Below are positions 7,644-15,233 of a stretch of DNA of 64,000 nucleotides, piece by piece. The DNA is taken from positions 1 through 64,000 of the forward strand of contig JACKIN010000016.1 of assembly GCA_020638495.1 (NCBI GenBank). Direction: 5' to 3'. The stretch is from Geminicoccaceae bacterium (GTDB lineage: Bacteria > Pseudomonadota > Alphaproteobacteria > Geminicoccales > Geminicoccaceae). Made by a program: the position numbers and the translations under genes. Within the stretch, counting starts at the first letter, position 1. Every line of letters begins with the position of its first letter. The notes beneath the pieces were generated by a model, which saw nothing but the letters and a program-made list of their open reading frames with translations, had not been told where the DNA came from and made no database searches.

Positions 7644-8594
7644 GTGGCGAGCCCCGCCCCGGCCATCCGGAAGGTCGCCGTCATCGGCCTCGGCTCCATG
7701 GGGCCGGGCATGATGGCGCGGCTCGCCCGGGGCGGGCTCGAGGTCAGCGGCTTCGACATCGCCGAGGCGGCGCGCGAGCGGGCGACGGGCTTGCTGTCCC
7801 GTGCTGCCGCCGTGCTCGATGCGCTGGCCATCGCCCCGCCGACGGCGGGCGAGGGGGCGATCCGCATCGAGGGGAGCCTCGAGGAGACGGTGGCCGGTGC
7901 GGATCTGGTCATCGAGAACGTGCCGGAGAAGATCGAGACCAAGGCGGCCCTCTATCGTCAGGTCGAGCCGCTGATCGATCAGGCCGCCATCCTTGCCACG
8001 GACACCTCGGGCATCCCGATCACCAGCCTGCAGGCGCATGTGGCGCACCCCAGGCGCTTCGTCGGCATGCACTGGTCCAACCCGCCGCACATCATCCCGA
8101 TGATCGAGGTGATCGGCGGTGCCGCCACCGCACCCGGGACGGTCGCGGCCGTGCGCGGTCTGATCCACGGGCTCGGCTTGCTGCCGGTGGTCATCAAGAA
8201 GGACGTGCCGGGCTTCGTCGAGAACCGGGTGCTCTATGCGCTGCTGCGCGAATGCGTCGACCTGGTCGAGGGCGGGGTGATCGATGCCGAGGGCCTGGAC
8301 ACGGTGGTGCGCTGGGGCATCGGCATGAAGCTCGCGGTGGTCGGGCCGATGCGGCTGCTCGATATGGCCGGGCTCGACATCTACGAGGCGGTCTCGTCCT
8401 TCCTCAACAAGGAGCTCGCCGACCGCGCCGACGTCTCGCCGCTGGTGACGGCCGCCACCGCCAGGGGCCGGCTCGGCATGAAGACGGGCGGCGGGCTCTT
8501 CGACTACACCAGGGAGGAGCTGGAACGCCTGCCGGCCGAGCGGGCGCGGGCGCTGGTCGCCGTGCGCCGCGTGCTCGAAAGCGGCGGCGGATGA
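7644..8594 (+). CDS. 5-formyl-3-hydroxy-2-methylpyridine 4-carboxylate 5-dehydrogenase-like (HAD family)
   Basis: A 316-residue NAD-dependent enzyme of the 3-hydroxyacyl-CoA dehydrogenase family, with Rossmann motif VIGLGSMGPGMMARLARGG, the segment LVIENVPEKIETK, the catalytic-region block VGMHWSNPPHIIPMIEVI (H143), VKKDVPGFVENRVLYALLRE, and the C-terminal dimerisation domain. Within this family the Mesorhizobium loti FHMPC dehydrogenase of vitamin B6 breakdown has the same length and, from memory, the same HWSNPPHIIPMIEVI-type block, unlike ordinary beta-hydroxybutyryl-CoA dehydrogenases that show FNPxPxM. I therefore propose oxidation of the 5-formyl group of FHMPC to the dicarboxylate. GTG start; the last gene of its operon. 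A true 3-hydroxyacyl-CoA substrate is the alternative. Confidence 0.7.
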   Translation: MASPAPAIRKVAVIGLGSMGPGMMARLARGGLEVSGFDIAEAARERATGLLSRAAAVLDALAIAPPTAGEGAIRIEGSLEETVAGADLVIENVPEKIETKAALYRQVEPLIDQAAILATDTSGIPITSLQAHVAHPRRFVGMHWSNPPHIIPMIEVIGGAATAPGTVAAVRGLIHGLGLLPVVIKKDVPGFVENRVLYALLRECVDLVEGGVIDAEGLDTVVRWGIGMKLAVVGPMRLLDMAGLDIYEAVSSFLNKELADRADVSPLVTAATARGRLGMKTGGGLFDYTREELERLPAERARALVAVRRVLESGGG

Positions 8595-8639
8595 CGACCG
8601 CCGTCGAGCGGCGCCTCGCCACGGGGCCGGGCGGAAGAG

Positions 8640-9089
8640 CTAGCGGCGCACGTCGTTGCAGGCGAGCCGGCCGCCGGCCATCCGGCAGTCCAGCTCGATG
8701 CCGACTGGCGCTGCGCCGGGGTTGCGGGTGAGCGGGATGGGGCTGCGCGTCTGCCAGCTCCGGCCCGCGAGCCCGCACCAGAGGGCCTCGATGGGCATGG
8801 CCTCGCCCTGCTCGTTCAGGATCAGCACGGCACCGCTATCGGGATCGTGCCAGAGCTCGGCCACCACGCGCTCGCCGGCTTCGGCCGTGCCGAGCTCGAT
8901 CGAGAACCAGTGCGCCAGGGTGGCAGCACAGGTGATCGCTTCGGTGGCGAGATTGCGGACGCTGAATGCCAGCGGCACCAGCTCGCTGCCGGCGGCGGGC
9001 ATCGCGGGCAGGAGTGCCAGAAGGCAGCAGAGCACGGCGCTTCGGCAGGATGACCAACGAGAAAACGGCAACGGAAAGGAGAGGGACAT
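8640..9089 (-). CDS. Exported hypothetical protein
   Basis: Unrecognised protein, up to 149 residues. It has a probable signal peptide (R-W-S-S-C-R then a leucine/alanine-rich core ending AMPAAGS) and a mature part of about 110 residues with four cysteines (ITCAATL, ALWCGLAG, ELDCRM, ACND) that could make two disulfides in the periplasm. It is convergent with the FHMPC dehydrogenase-like gene. The ATG at 9089 overlaps the ATG of the divergent BMP binding protein in CATG, which leaves no promoter room, so a GTG at 9035 giving a shorter signal peptide is a real alternative. No ribosome site is obvious at either start. Confidence 0.5.
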   Translation of the reverse strand: MSLSFPLPFSRWSSCRSAVLCCLLALLPAMPAAGSELVPLAFSVRNLATEAITCAATLAHWFSIELGTAEAGERVVAELWHDPDSGAVLILNEQGEAMPIEALWCGLAGRSWQTRSPIPLTRNPGAAPVGIELDCRMAGGRLACNDVRR

Positions 9090-10119
9090 GATCAAGCGTC
9101 TGATGCAGGGGGCGGCTCTCGGGCTCGCCTTGGCGACCTTCGGTGCTGTCGTGGCGAACGCCGTGCAAGTCAATGCGATCGCCATCCTGGTGCCCGAGGA
9201 AGGCACGGATTACGGCTGGAACCAGCAGGGGGTGGATGCCGCCGTCGCCGCGGCCAATGCCACCGGGGTCGAGGTGATCACCGCCGAGGGCCTGGGCTAC
9301 GGCGACATCCGCCCGACCCTCCGTGAGCTGGCGGAGGAGGGGGCGAGCCTGATGATCGCCCATGCCAGCGGCTACAACACCGCGGCACCGGAGATCGCCC
9401 AGGAGACCGGTGTTCCGGTCGCCATCGTCGACAGCCCCGACGCGCTGGTCCCCGGCCTCGTCGCCGACTACACGCTCTCCGGCCACGAGGGCGCCTATCT
9501 CGCCGGTGTGATGGCCGCCACCATGACCCGCACCGGCACGGTCGGCATCGTCGTCTCTGGCGAGCCGCCGTCCTGGAACGCGCAGTCGGCCGGCTTCGCC
9601 CAGGGCGTGCAGGCGACCAACCCGGACGTCAAGATCGTCTATGCCGTGATCGGCCCGGCCGCCTATGCGGACGCCGCCGGCGGCAACCGCGTCACCGCGG
9701 CGGTGATCGCGGCGGGAGCCGACATCGTCTTCGGCCAGGGCAACGGCTCGAGCTTCGGCATGCTGCAGGCGATCGAGACCACGCCGGCGACCGATGGCGG
9801 CAAGGTGCTGTTCATCGACGTGATCGGCGACAAGAGCTCGATCGACAAGGGCTACCTCCTCACCTCGGTGCTCTGGGACATGACCCCGGTCTACACGGCG
9901 ATGATCGAGGATCTGGAGAACGACACGTTCGGCACCAAGAGCTACGCCATCGGCCTCGCCGACGACAGCGTGCGGCTCCTGCAGACCGACAACATCCCGG
10001 CCGATGTCTGGGAGCAGGTGATGGCGGTGCGCCAGGAGCTGGTCGACGGCACGCTGGTGCTGGAGCCCGTCTTCGACGCCGAGGGCGTGCGCGCGCTGGT
10101 CACCTCGGTGGCCGAGTGA
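9088..10119 (+). CDS. BMP-family ABC transporter substrate-binding protein
   Basis: A 343-residue periplasmic binding protein with a signal peptide (MIKRLMQGAALGLALATFG..., cleavage near VANA). The mature part follows the basic-membrane-protein/PnrA-like fold: IAILVPEEGTDYGWNQQGVDAA, DYTLSGHEGAYLAGVMAA, ADIVFGQGNGSSFGMLQA and LFIDVIGDKSSIDKGYLLTSV. Characterised relatives bind nucleosides or other small heterocycles. A strong GGAAAGGAGAGGG precedes ATG 9088. It leads a compact importer operon (ATPase, two permeases) that runs into the lactonase remnant and the pyridoxamine transaminase, suggesting a vitamin B6 compound as cargo; this is contextual inference. Confidence 0.85.
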   Translation: MIKRLMQGAALGLALATFGAVVANAVQVNAIAILVPEEGTDYGWNQQGVDAAVAAANATGVEVITAEGLGYGDIRPTLRELAEEGASLMIAHASGYNTAAPEIAQETGVPVAIVDSPDALVPGLVADYTLSGHEGAYLAGVMAATMTRTGTVGIVVSGEPPSWNAQSAGFAQGVQATNPDVKIVYAVIGPAAYADAAGGNRVTAAVIAAGADIVFGQGNGSSFGMLQAIETTPATDGGKVLFIDVIGDKSSIDKGYLLTSVLWDMTPVYTAMIEDLENDTFGTKSYAIGLADDSVRLLQTDNIPADVWEQVMAVRQELVDGTLVLEPVFDAEGVRALVTSVAE

Positions 10120-10136
10120 TCTGAGGCCCGGGACGG

Positions 10137-11756
10137 ATGGTGGCCGCGCCGTCCGTCCCGCTCGGCACGATGCAGGCCGCTGCGACACCAGCCCGCCCGG
10201 TCCCGGCCACTTCACCCGTGGTCGAGCTCCTCGGCGTCACCAAGCGCTTTCCTGGCGTGCTCGCCGTCGATCATGTCGATCTCGCGCTTCTGCCCGGCGA
10301 GGTGCACGCGCTGCTCGGCGAGAACGGGGCCGGCAAGTCGACGCTCGTCGCCATGCTCTCCGGGCTCGTCGAGCCCGATGCCGGGAGGATCCGGGTCGCC
10401 GGCGAGGAGCGGCGCATCGCCTCGCCCAGGGCCGCCCTGCAGCAGGGGATCAGCACCGTCTTCCAGCATGTCATGCTGGTGCCGACGCTCACCGTTCTGG
10501 AGAACCTCGTCCTCGGCATGAGCTGGTGGCGCCGCCCCGACCGGGCCGAGCTGGAGCAACGTCTCGCCGGGATCCGAAGCGCGTTCGGCATAGCACTCGA
10601 TCTCGACCAGACGACCGGCGAGCTCTCGCTCGGCGAGCAGCAGCAGATCGAGATCGTCCGGGCACTGCTGCGCCGGAGCCGGGTCCTGATCCTCGACGAG
10701 GCGACCTCGATGCTGACGCCACAGGGTGCGGACGAGCTCGGTGCGCTCATGCGCCGGCTGGTCAAAAGCGGCCTCGCCGTCGTCTTCATCACCCACAAGC
10801 TCGACGAGGCCTGCCGCTTCGGCGACCGCATCACCGTGCTCAGGCTCGGCCGCAAGGTCGGCGAGCTGGCGCCCGAGGGGCTCGCCGCCATGGACCAGGC
10901 GGCGGCCGTCGAGGAGGTCGTGGGCCTCATGTTCGGCGACCGCAGCATCGCCGAGGCCCGCGCGCCCCGGCTCCGCAAGGCGGAGGGGTCCCCGGTCCTC
11001 AGCGTACGCGGGCTCACGGTCACAGGGGCAACGCGGCTCGCCCGGGCGGACGACGTCTCCTTCGAGCTCCGGCCGGGCGAGATCCTGGGCATCGCCGGGA
11101 TCGACGGCAACGGCCAGAAGCAGCTCGCCGAGGCCTTGGCCGGCCAGCGGACCGCGGCGGCCGGCTCCATCGTCCTCGACGGCCGGGACATCACCCGGGC
11201 GGGCGTGGCCGAGCGCCGCCGCCTCGGGCTCCGCTACCTCACCGACGACCGGATCGGCGAGGGGGCGGTTGGAGGCTTTCCGGTCGCCACCAATGCGGTG
11301 CTGAAGGAAATCGGGGCACCGCCTTTCTGGTCTGGCGGCCCCTTTTTGCTCGGCGGCATCGAGCGGCCGGGGCGCATCGCCGCCCACGCGCGCGAGCTGA
11401 TCGACCGCTACGACGTGCGCACGCCCGACGAGGCCACGCCCATCGGCCGGCTCTCCGGCGGCAACATCCAGAAGGTGCTGCTCGCCCGCGAGCTCTCCGG
11501 CGACGCCCGGGTCGTCGTCTTCAACAAGCCGACCCATGGTCTCGACGTGCAGAACATCATGGCGTCGCGCAACCGCATCGCCGCCATCGCCGACGCGGGC
11601 CTCGCCGTGCTTTTGATCTCCACCGACCTCGAGGAGCTGCTCGACGTCGCCGACCGCATCGCCGTCATGGCCGCCGGCCGGCTCACCGGCATCGTCGCCA
11701 ATGACGAGGGTGCGCGGGCGAGGATCGGGGCGCTGATGATCGGCCGTGCGGCATGA
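10137..11756 (+). CDS. ABC importer ATPase with two nucleotide-binding domains (BMP/nucleoside type)
   Basis: A 539-residue duplicated ATPase. The first domain has Walker A GENGAGKST, Q-loop STVFQHVMLVPTL, signature LSLGEQQQIEIVRALLRR and Walker B RVLILDEATSML. The second domain has the degenerate P-loop GIAGIDGNGQKQLAEAL typical of this class, signature LSGGNIQKVLLAREL, and VVVFNKPTHGLDVQN in place of a canonical Walker B aspartate-glutamate. This layout matches ATPases partnered with BMP-type binding proteins and MalFGK-unrelated CUT2-like permeases. It starts 17 bases after the binding protein gene and overlaps the next permease by ATGA. The first 20 or so residues look unstructured, so a later start is possible. 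Confidence 0.88.
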   Translation: MVAAPSVPLGTMQAAATPARPVPATSPVVELLGVTKRFPGVLAVDHVDLALLPGEVHALLGENGAGKSTLVAMLSGLVEPDAGRIRVAGEERRIASPRAALQQGISTVFQHVMLVPTLTVLENLVLGMSWWRRPDRAELEQRLAGIRSAFGIALDLDQTTGELSLGEQQQIEIVRALLRRSRVLILDEATSMLTPQGADELGALMRRLVKSGLAVVFITHKLDEACRFGDRITVLRLGRKVGELAPEGLAAMDQAAAVEEVVGLMFGDRSIAEARAPRLRKAEGSPVLSVRGLTVTGATRLARADDVSFELRPGEILGIAGIDGNGQKQLAEALAGQRTAAAGSIVLDGRDITRAGVAERRRLGLRYLTDDRIGEGAVGGFPVATNAVLKEIGAPPFWSGGPFLLGGIERPGRIAAHARELIDRYDVRTPDEATPIGRLSGGNIQKVLLARELSGDARVVVFNKPTHGLDVQNIMASRNRIAAIADAGLAVLLISTDLEELLDVADRIAVMAAGRLTGIVANDEGARARIGALMIGRAA

Positions 11757-12835
11757 GCGCCAGCCTCGAGACCACGCTCGATGAAGGCGGGGCCGACACG
11801 TCCGGGCCGCGCCGGGCGCTTGCCCATCTGGCGCTGGTGACGCTCGGGCCGATCCTCGCCGCCCTCGTGCTCTCGGGCCTCGTGCTCCTCGCCCTCGGCG
11901 TCGATCCCTTCGCCTATTACGGCTATGTCGCCCAGCGCGGGCTCTTCTCCTGGCTCGGGCTGCAGCAGACCCTGACCCGCATGGCGCCGCTCCTCTGCCT
12001 CGCGGCGGCGCTGATCGTGGCCTTTCGCGCCGGCATCTGGAATCTCGGCATCGACGGCCAGTTCCTGCTGGGGGCGGTGACCTCGGCTGCTCTGGCACCC
12101 TTCCTGATCACCGTCCTGCCGGCCGGGGCGGTGCTTCTCGTGGCTGCCGCCGGTGCTGCCCTGGTGGGTGCTCTCTGGTCGCTGCTGCCGGCCCTGCTGC
12201 GGGCCTACCAGCAGGTCAACGAGATCATCACCACGCTGATGATGACCTTCCTCGGCGTCTCCTTCGCCAACCTTCTGGTCAAGCTGGTCTTCCTCGACCC
12301 CGGCACCACCGTGCCGCAGACCCGCACCCTGCCGGTGGCCGACCGGCTGCCGACGCTCTTCGGCACGACCATCTCGGGCGGGCTGGTGCTCGGGCTCGTG
12401 GCGGTCGTCGTCGTCCACCTCGTGATGACCCGCACAGCCTTCGGCCTGAAGCTGCGGACGGTTGGCGAGAGCCCGCTCGCCGCCCGCCATGCCGGGCTCG
12501 ACGTGCCGCTTTTGACGGTCGCCGTCTTCGCCATCTCGGCCGGCTTCGCCGGGCTCGCCGGGGGCATCGAGATCCTGGGCGTGCACGGCAATCTCCAGGC
12601 CGGCTGGAACCCGGCCTACGGGCTTGCGGTGATCCCGCTCGTCTTCCTCGCCCGCTTCAACGGCTTCGCCGCCATCGTCTTCGTCTTCTTCTATTCGGCG
12701 CTGATGATCGGCGGCGAGAGCGCCGCCCGGCGGATCGGGGTGCCGCATTACTTCACCCTCGTCCTCGTCGCCAACCTGCTCATCCTCCTGGCGCTGGCAG
12801 AGTATCTCGACCACCGCCGGCGGCGGGCGGGCTGA
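11753..12835 (+). CDS. ABC transporter permease (BMP/nucleoside type, first subunit)
   Basis: A 360-residue integral membrane protein of the BPD_transp_2 (branched-chain/CUT2) class. It has about nine hydrophobic helices and the diagnostic conserved segment VAFRAGIWNLGIDGQFLLGAV, with IWNLG...GQ typical of nucleoside importer permeases, and NEIITTLMMTFLGVSFANLL. The N-terminal 25 residues are polar and cytoplasmic. The start overlaps the ATPase stop (ATGA), and its stop overlaps the next permease start (TGATG), so the pair forms a heterodimeric channel for the importer served by the BMP protein. Confidence 0.87.
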   Translation: MSASLETTLDEGGADTSGPRRALAHLALVTLGPILAALVLSGLVLLALGVDPFAYYGYVAQRGLFSWLGLQQTLTRMAPLLCLAAALIVAFRAGIWNLGIDGQFLLGAVTSAALAPFLITVLPAGAVLLVAAAGAALVGALWSLLPALLRAYQQVNEIITTLMMTFLGVSFANLLVKLVFLDPGTTVPQTRTLPVADRLPTLFGTTISGGLVLGLVAVVVVHLVMTRTAFGLKLRTVGESPLAARHAGLDVPLLTVAVFAISAGFAGLAGGIEILGVHGNLQAGWNPAYGLAVIPLVFLARFNGFAAIVFVFFYSALMIGGESAARRIGVPHYFTLVLVANLLILLALAEYLDHRRRRAG

Positions 12836-13770
12836 TGGAAGCACTCCTGACCGCGGCCTTCCTCACGGCCCTCCTCGCCGGGGCCGTCGCCGCCGGCGTG
12901 CCGCTGCTGCTTGCCGGACTCGGCGAGCAGATGTCGGAGAAGGCGGGGGTGCTCAATATCGGCATCGAGGGCATGATGCTGATGGGCGCCTATCTGGGCT
13001 TTCTCGTCGCCTTCGAGAGCGGCAACGGGGCGCTCGGCTTCGTCGCCGGGATGGCCGGCGGGATGGCGGTGGCGTTCGTCATGGCGATCCTCTGTGTCGG
13101 GCTCGCGCTCAACCAGATCGTCATCGGCATCGGCCTGACGCTCGGCGTCGAGGGGCTCACCGCGCTCCTCCACCACTTCCAGTTCAGCACGACCTATCCG
13201 CGCCTGCCGGCGGCCTGGCGCATGCCGGTGCCGGGCCTCGTCGAGCTGCCGGTCATCGGCCCCGCCCTCTTCGACCGGCACCCGCTCGTCTACCTCGCCT
13301 TCCTGCTCGTGCCGCTCCTGGCCTGGCTCTACCGGCGGACGGCGCTCGGCCTGACCTTGCGGGCCGCCGGCGAGAAGCCGGCCGCTCTCGATGTCGCCGG
13401 CATCGACGTCGCTACCGTACGCTTTCTCGCCGTGCTCTTCACCGGGGCCATGGCCGGGCTCGGCGGCGCCTTCATGGCCAATGTCGCGGCCGGCATCTTC
13501 ATCCCCTTCATGACCGGCGGGGCCGGGTTCATCGGCATCGTGCTCGCCATGCTGGCGCGCGGCCGCCCGGCCTGGGTGCTGATCGGGGCGGTCGTCTTCG
13601 GCGGTGCCCTGTCGCTGACCACGGCGCTCCAGGTCGCCGGGCTCAACGTGCCGACCGACCTCATCCAGATGCTGCCCTTCGCCGCCGTGATGGCGGTGCT
13701 CGTCCTCTACGGCCGCAAGGCCCGCCTGCCGGCCGCCCTGGGCCTGCCCTATGTTCGCGGTGCCAGATAG
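12835..13770 (+). CDS. ABC transporter permease (BMP/nucleoside type, second subunit)
   Basis: A 311-residue membrane protein, partner of the preceding permease. It shows GEQMSEKAGVLNIGIEGMMLMGAYLGFLVA, the equivalent conserved loop (LNIGIEGMM) of second subunits, ALNQIVIGIGLTLGVEGLTALL, and about eight to nine helices ending in AAVMAVLVLYGRKARLP. It is translated from an ATG sharing a base with the upstream stop. Only 16 bases separate its stop from the ATG of the lactonase remnant, so the transporter and the vitamin B6 genes appear to be one transcription unit. Confidence 0.87.
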   Translation: MEALLTAAFLTALLAGAVAAGVPLLLAGLGEQMSEKAGVLNIGIEGMMLMGAYLGFLVAFESGNGALGFVAGMAGGMAVAFVMAILCVGLALNQIVIGIGLTLGVEGLTALLHHFQFSTTYPRLPAAWRMPVPGLVELPVIGPALFDRHPLVYLAFLLVPLLAWLYRRTALGLTLRAAGEKPAALDVAGIDVATVRFLAVLFTGAMAGLGGAFMANVAAGIFIPFMTGGAGFIGIVLAMLARGRPAWVLIGAVVFGGALSLTTALQVAGLNVPTDLIQMLPFAAVMAVLVLYGRKARLPAALGLPYVRGAR

Positions 13771-13786
13771 CGGAGGAGCTCACCCG

Positions 13787-14035
13787 ATGACCGAAGCCAA
13801 GGCCTGCCTGCTCGACGGCTACCATGTCTTCTGGAACGAGGGCCCCGGCGGCGACGCCAGCTACACGAGGAAGAGGCTCGAGCTGCTCTGCCAGGCGAGC
13901 TTCCCCATCGATCCCGCGGCCGGCGCTGGCTCGTTGTGGAAGCTGAAGAAGATCGCCGAGGAGACGGGGGCGGAGCTCAGGTTCGGCCACGACATGGAGC
14001 AGTTCGAGACCTACAAGAAGGCGCCCCGGTTCTAG
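13787..14035 (+). pseudogene. 4-pyridoxolactonase remnant with in-frame internal deletion
   Basis: An 82-codon open frame whose two ends both look like 4-pyridoxolactonase, a metallo-beta-lactamase-fold enzyme of about 268 residues from vitamin B6 degradation. The first 22 or so residues (ACLLDGYHVFWNEGPGG) match the family N-terminus. The remainder, from DASYTRKRLELLCQASFPID to GHDMEQFETYKKAPRF, matches its C-terminal fifth. The middle, about 180 residues including the HxHxDH zinc motif, is absent, and the join GPGG/DASYT is in frame. The product cannot bind two zinc ions, so catalysis should be lost. A strong GGAGGAG ribosome site remains upstream, so a small protein may still be made. It sits between the importer and the pyridoxamine transaminase, where an intact gene would be expected. 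Confidence 0.75.
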
Positions 14036-14054
14036 GGCTGAAGGGGAGGCGGTC

Positions 14055-15233
14055 ATGCGCTACGCCACGACGAGACGGCCGGTCCTGACCCTGACCACGG
14101 GCCCGGTCGATGCCTATCCCGAGGTGCTGCAGGCGCTCGCCACCACCGTGCTCTACGACTTCGACCCGGCCTTCCTCGCCCATTACGAGAAGGTGGCGAG
14201 GAAGGCGCAGCGGGCGATGGGCACAGGCGGCGTGCCGACCATCCTGCACGGCGAGCCGGTGCTGGCGCTGGAGGCCGCGGCCGCGTCCTTGATCGCCGCC
14301 AGGGATACCGTCCTCAACCTCGTGTCGGGCGTCTACGGCAAGGGCTTCGGCCACTGGGCGAAGCGCTGGTGCAGGGAGCTCGTCGAGATCACGGTCCCGT
14401 ACGATGACGTCATCGACCCCGAAGCGGTGGCGGCCATGTTCCGGGAGCGGCCGGACATCGCCGTGGTTTCTGTCGTCCACCACGAGACGCCTTCCGGCAC
14501 GATCAATCCGGTCGACGAGATCGGGGCGATCTGCGCGCGGCATGGTGCGCATCTCATCGTCGACGCGGTCTCCTCCTGGGGAGGGATGCCGGCCTCGCCG
14601 GATGCCTGCCAGGCCGCCATCTACGTCACCGGCCCGAGCAAGTGCCTGGGCTGCCCGCCCGGCCTCAGCCTGGTGGCCGTGAGCGAGCGGGGCTGGGCCA
14701 AGATGGCGGCGAACCCGAAGGCGCCACGGGCCTCGATGCTCAGCATCCTCGACTGGCAGGAGGCCTGGCGCAGCGACCGGCCCTTCCCGTTCACGCCCTC
14801 GGTCGCCGAGATCAACGGCCTGGACCGGGCTCTCGACCTCTATCTCGAGGAGGGTCCGGAGGCTGTCTGGGGGCGTCACGCGCTGACCGCGGCCGCCTGC
14901 CGCGCGGGGGTGCGGGGGCTCGGCCTCGACATCTGGCCGGCGCGGGACGCGATCGCGTCGCCCACCACCACCGCCGTGAAGGTGCCGGACGGCATCGACG
15001 GTGCGGCCCTTCTCGCCACGTCGCGCGAGCGCTACGGTGTCACCTTCTCCGCCGGCCGGGCCGAGACCCTGGGGAAGCTCATCCGCATCGGCCACATGGG
15101 CCCGACCGCCCAGCCGATCCACAGCATTGCGGCGGTCGCGGCATTGGGCGCGGCGCTGCAGGCGATGGGCGGCAGGGCCGATATCGGCGGCGGCACGGAA
15201 GCTGCGATGGAGATCATCAATGGCGCCTTCTGA
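14055..15233 (+). CDS. ppaT: Pyridoxamine-pyruvate transaminase
   Basis: A 392-residue PLP-dependent class V aminotransferase-fold enzyme that converts pyridoxamine plus pyruvate into pyridoxal plus L-alanine, the entry step of vitamin B6 degradation. The sequence matches the characterised Mesorhizobium enzyme nearly end to end: LTLTTGPVDAYPEVL at the start, SGVYGKGFGHWAKR, HHETPSGTINP, VTGPSKCLG with the catalytic lysine K196, and RYGVTFSAGRAETLGKLIRIGHMGPT. Residues reported for the M. loti enzyme (E68, K197, R336, R345) correspond here to E67, K196, R335 and R344 with a constant offset of one. It follows the lactonase remnant by 19 bases with AGGGGAGG upstream, and overlaps the CoxL-like gene by 14 bases. 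Serine- or alanine-glyoxylate transaminase is much less likely. Confidence 0.9.
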   Translation: MRYATTRRPVLTLTTGPVDAYPEVLQALATTVLYDFDPAFLAHYEKVARKAQRAMGTGGVPTILHGEPVLALEAAAASLIAARDTVLNLVSGVYGKGFGHWAKRWCRELVEITVPYDDVIDPEAVAAMFRERPDIAVVSVVHHETPSGTINPVDEIGAICARHGAHLIVDAVSSWGGMPASPDACQAAIYVTGPSKCLGCPPGLSLVAVSERGWAKMAANPKAPRASMLSILDWQEAWRSDRPFPFTPSVAEINGLDRALDLYLEEGPEAVWGRHALTAAACRAGVRGLGLDIWPARDAIASPTTTAVKVPDGIDGAALLATSRERYGVTFSAGRAETLGKLIRIGHMGPTAQPIHSIAAVAALGAALQAMGGRADIGGGTEAAMEIINGAF

